Of a stretch of DNA of 64,000 bases, positions 63,701-64,000 are shown one piece after another (the stretch's first letter is position 1; the number at the start of each line of letters is the position of its first letter). A program made the position numbers and the translations under genes. Origin of the DNA: Limnohabitans sp. 2KL-1. Lineage in GTDB: Bacteria; Pseudomonadota; Gammaproteobacteria; Burkholderiales; Burkholderiaceae_C. The DNA lies in assembly GCF_003063435.1 (NCBI RefSeq), contig NZ_NESL01000006.1:1-64000 (forward strand). The letters are read 5' to 3'. The notes beneath the pieces were generated by a model. The model made no database searches. It was not told where the DNA came from and saw nothing but the letters and a program-made list of their open reading frames with translations.

Positions 63701-64000
63701 CGAAACGCTGGCCGTCACCTGGCGCGGCAAGAGCATTGGCGACGTGCTGCAGATGGAAGTGGATGAAGCGGTGGACTTTTTTGCCACCATGCCGAGCATC
63801 GCGCACCCCTTGCAGCTGCTCAAGGACGTGGGTCTGGGTTACCTCACGCTGGGGCAGCCATCACCCACATTGAGTGGTGGCGAGGCACAGCGCATCAAGC
63901 TGGTGACCGAACTCACCAAGGTGCGCGACGAAGTGGGCAAGCGCGGCAACAAAGCGCCGCACACTTTGTATGTGCTGGACGAGCCCACGGTGGGTCTGCA
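57786..64000 (+). CDS. uvrA: UvrA excinuclease subunit, tandem four-module form (3' end outside window)
   Basis: Over 2070 residues are open, about twice a normal UvrA (near 940), and the gene continues past the window. Four ABC modules are present. Walker A loops (GxSGSGKS) begin at residues 33, 785, 1206 and 1827; signatures LSGGE begin at 633, 984, 1598 and 2029. Zinc-finger cysteines: 884/887/907/910, 1441/1444/1465/1468 and 1939/1942/1962/1965 are complete. In module 1 the first pair has become CPDS (Cys263) before Cys287/290. This is two complete UvrA proteins fused (modules 1-2 and 3-4), the form sometimes called dimeric UvrA. UvrA finds DNA lesions and loads UvrB. The linkers carry six or more in-frame palindromic insertions, listed separately. 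Confidence 0.95.
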   Translation, partial: MSQGLIRIRGARQHNLKNLDLDIRTGELTVVTGPSGSGKSSLVFDTLYAEGQRRYVETFSAYARQFLDRMDKPAVDKVEGVPPAIAIDQTNPVRSSRSTVGTMTELNDHLKLLFARLGQLFDKDTAQPVRHDNPDTIYAELAQRAAQAGDPRLYLTFPVELPANTSAEQVEQWLSASGFTKVQAEREVATLTGPRKVLDVIADRFRLGKAEKARVVEAIEVALKRGGRLNVYVEKSGSDPNFSAAASSEAAFDIWRFSTGLHCPDSDQRYTDPIPSMFSFNSAVGACETCRGFGRVIGVDYGLVIPNPKLTLRAGAIKTLQTPAWQENQDDLMRHAEAAGIPRDTAWDKLTKAQQDWVIHGSPEWKGRWNHQWYGVKRFFEYLESKAYKMHIRVLLSKYRSYTECPTCQGARLKTESLLWRIGSHSDADGVLPVEKRFMPAGVNWTRAQLEALPGLSLHDMMIMPLDRLRLFFDRVSASGHLGQAAVGMAGEAPAGDGLGSSYGGGTPKSSPSPSPAEAVGAGANAPTHGVTKTAVDTATERALDARSTTRSASERGAGDDLGVPPPYEEPAPRSDADRTSAETTEANQAKNQGPSAEQKALQLLLEEITTRLKYLCDVGIGYLTLDRQSRTLSGGEVQRINLTTALGTSLVNTLFVLDEPSIGLHPRDMHRITLAMHRLRDAGNTLVVVEHDPAVMMAADRMIDMGPGPGERGGQIVFDGTTADLRNADTLTGAYLGGRKQVGLGFKRMVTDSTPRLILEGAREHNLQNISVDFPLQRLVTITGVSGSGKSSLIQDVLAPALMRHFGKATETPGAHDRLLGADHLSDVVFVDQSPIGKTARSNPVSYVGAWDSIREIFATAPLSRQRGYTASKFSFNGGDGRCPTCGGSGFEHVEMQFLSDVYLRCPDCDGKRYRPEILEITVERQALGQAQPRHLNVADVLDLTVSEAAALFAQDRDVIRALQPIVDVGLEYVKLGQPVPTLSGGEAQRLKLAGFLAEAAKSASKSRQSLARKGTLFLFDEPTTGLHFDDIAKLMRALRKLLEAGHSLIVIEHNLDVIRASDWLIDLGPEGGYAGGLIVAEGTPDDVRQHATSHTGLALREYAAAMGEVFVVAERLSADVYVGGGEAAVSAGSSYGGGTPKSSPADTAASLARVRGVEGASSLVPVARRAPVLNNNIQIVNAKEHNLKNLSVDIPRGKFNVVTGVSGSGKSTLAFDILFNEGQRRYLESLNAYARSIVQPAGRPEVDAVYGIPPTVAIEQRLSRGGRKSTVGTTTEVWHFLRLLYVKLGIQHCVHDNTPVQPQTPDSIIAQLMTQFRGQHIGLLAPLVSNRKGVYTELADWARPRGYTHLRVDGDFLPTQGFPRIDRFKEHNIELPVASLDVLPSSETALRQALTKTLEHGKGVVHVLSDLDGLREAMFSGESTARIGQHRVFSTLRACPACDTSYAELDPRLFSYNSKHGWCPDCVGTGVKLSKDERKVFDDSVRDDKDKGREQTFAEPEIEDLANVACPSCEGTRLNATARAVRLGSAPGQGWRITDIASLSVTDVRHWVDKLQLTGRDADIARDLVPEIKSRLEFLEEVGLGYLTLDRGAPTLSGGEAQRIRLAAQLGSNLQGVCYVLDEPTIGLHARDNQILLNALQSLSDKGNTLVVVEHDEDTIRRADHIIDIGPSAGKRGGRLVAQGSVADITASADSQTGRYLLHAMKHPMQVRRVVDASAWGHAVGSSYGGGTPKSSPTPPPHAEAVEKLGSDPHSLQAATAAETAITTATATAKVKGKKKAAQPAVAETPEVLTPQWLTLTGANLHNLRQVDVQVPLKRLVAVTGVSGSGKSTLARDVLLANVQALVSQRSTFAGRTAQDAGQRVALSACSDVQGFETIDRVLEVDQTPIGKTPRSCPATYIGFWDTIRKLFAETLEAKARGYAAGRFSFNTGEGRCPGCEGQGMRTIEMSFLPDVKVPCETCRGARFNPETLAVTWRGKSIGDVLQMEVDEAVDFFATMPSIAHPLQLLKDVGLGYLTLGQPSPTLSGGEAQRIKLVTELTKVRDEVGKRGNKAPHTLYVLDEPTVGL
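58485..58513. repeat. GGGGTCAGATCCC hairpin element, copy 1 (inside uvrA)
   Basis: A 29-bp palindrome with perfect 7-bp ends (GAGAAAT and ATTTCTC) around CGGGGTCAGATCCCA. It is translated as residues 234-243 (EKSGSDPNFS) of UvrA module 1, upstream of the degenerate zinc finger. A second copy lies at 63030. Confidence 0.85.
59261..59342 (+). repeat. Conserved-core palindromic element, copy 1 (inside uvrA)
   Basis: A 32-nt core (59286-59317) starting TCCTCATACGGCGGGGGTAC is flanked by 25-nt inverted arms (59261-59285 and 59318-59342) that match at 24 of 25 positions. It is translated as UvrA residues 492-519, the core as SSYGGGTPKSS. It sits in the module 1 linker before the LLEEITTRLKYL segment. 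Confidence 0.92.
59343..59365. repeat. GTAGGAGCGGG-type mini-hairpin between core copies 1 and 2
   Basis: GTAGGAGCGG followed by the stem GGTGC-AAAC-GCACC directly abuts copy 1. The GTAGGAGCGGG head resembles REP sequences known from other proteobacteria. It is also translated in frame. Confidence 0.5.
59437..59520 (-). repeat. Conserved-core palindromic element, copy 2, inverted (inside uvrA)
   Basis: The same 32-nt core in opposite orientation (59463-59494) is flanked by perfect 26-nt inverted arms (59437-59462 and 59495-59520). The arm sequence, starting GGTCTGCATCAGAGCGG, is unrelated to that of copy 1. Translated as residues 551-579, the core as DDLGVPPPYEE. Confidence 0.93.
61165..61242 (+). 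repeat. Conserved-core palindromic element, copy 3 (inside uvrA)
   Basis: Core at 61188-61219, identical to copy 1, with perfect 23-nt arms (61165-61187 and 61220-61242) starting GCGAGGCTGCGG. It lies in the linker joining the two UvrA halves, residues 1127-1153. Confidence 0.93.
62943..63022 (+). repeat. Conserved-core palindromic element, copy 4 (inside uvrA)
   Basis: Core at 62967-62998 with one substitution (GCCAAAA for GCCCAAA) and 24-nt arms matching at 21 of 24 positions. It lies in the linker between modules 3 and 4, residues 1720-1746, again read as SSYGGGTPKSS. The decayed arms suggest it is the oldest copy. Confidence 0.9.
63030..63058. repeat. GGGGTCAGATCCC hairpin element, copy 2 (inside uvrA)
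   Basis: GAGAAATTGGGGTCAGATCC continues CCATTCTTT. The 5-bp stem TGGGG/CCCCA is intact, the outer stem partly decayed. It follows core copy 4 by 7 bp and is read in the same frame as copy 1 (EKLGSDP here, EKSGSDP there). Confidence 0.82.

Overview
The window looks like chromosome of a betaproteobacterium of order Burkholderiales, most likely family Comamonadaceae (Limnohabitans/Rhodoferax-like). The reasons are the tuf-tRNA-Trp-secE-nusG-rplKAJL-rpoBC order, a Bug-type tricarboxylate-transporter binding protein, an NtrY/short-NtrX pair, a MerR-type LiuR leucine-degradation regulon and a double-length (four-module) UvrA. The genus is inference. Almost all of the DNA is coding and most genes are on the + strand.

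Layout. 1-12.4 kb: end of tuf, tRNA-Trp, secE-nusG, rplKAJL, rpoBC, with a 257-bp leader before rplJ (which starts with TTG), two strong hairpins between rplL and rpoB, and a terminator after rpoC. 12.4-18.0 kb: a LemA-like protein, rsmB, a DUF4390 protein, ntrY and a short NtrX-like regulator. 18.0-18.4 kb: tRNA-Phe, -Asn, -Asp and -Gly; the 220 bp after them hold nothing I recognise. 18.6-31.3 kb: a Bug protein, a lactamase-fold hydrolase plus fadD on the minus strand, a GNAT protein, corC-lnt, glyQS, gmhB-plsC and a YgjP-like peptidase.

31.3-53.8 kb is largely acyl-CoA and leucine catabolism. It holds a lactamase-fold hydrolase, LiuR with two perfect 22-bp operators, a thioesterase, isovaleryl-CoA dehydrogenase, carbonic anhydrase, thiolase, an SDR and a second acyl-CoA dehydrogenase. 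TrkA/TrkH potassium uptake and small accessory genes follow. Then come an AraC regulator divergent from liuB, a VapBC toxin-antitoxin module set inside the liu cluster, a DinB-like protein, liuC, liuD, ghrA, HMG-CoA lyase, YbaK and a DUF1289 protein. Together LiuA, LiuB/LiuD, LiuC and HMG-CoA lyase take isovaleryl-CoA to acetoacetate and acetyl-CoA. Three intergenic gaps carry REP-like paired hairpins.

53.8-64 kb: UspA, a DsbA/HCCA-isomerase-like protein, an orphan DUF4212 protein, an MHS-type MFS transporter with an extra soluble loop, a 63-residue membrane protein, and uvrA, which runs off the window end. uvrA is a tandem fusion with four ATPase modules. Its linkers carry at least six in-frame palindromic insertions. 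Four share an almost invariant 32-nt core, present in both orientations, flanked by long perfect or near-perfect inverted arms whose sequence differs at every copy. Two others share a GGGGTCAGATCCC hairpin. This set of translated palindromic elements is the most unusual feature of the window.
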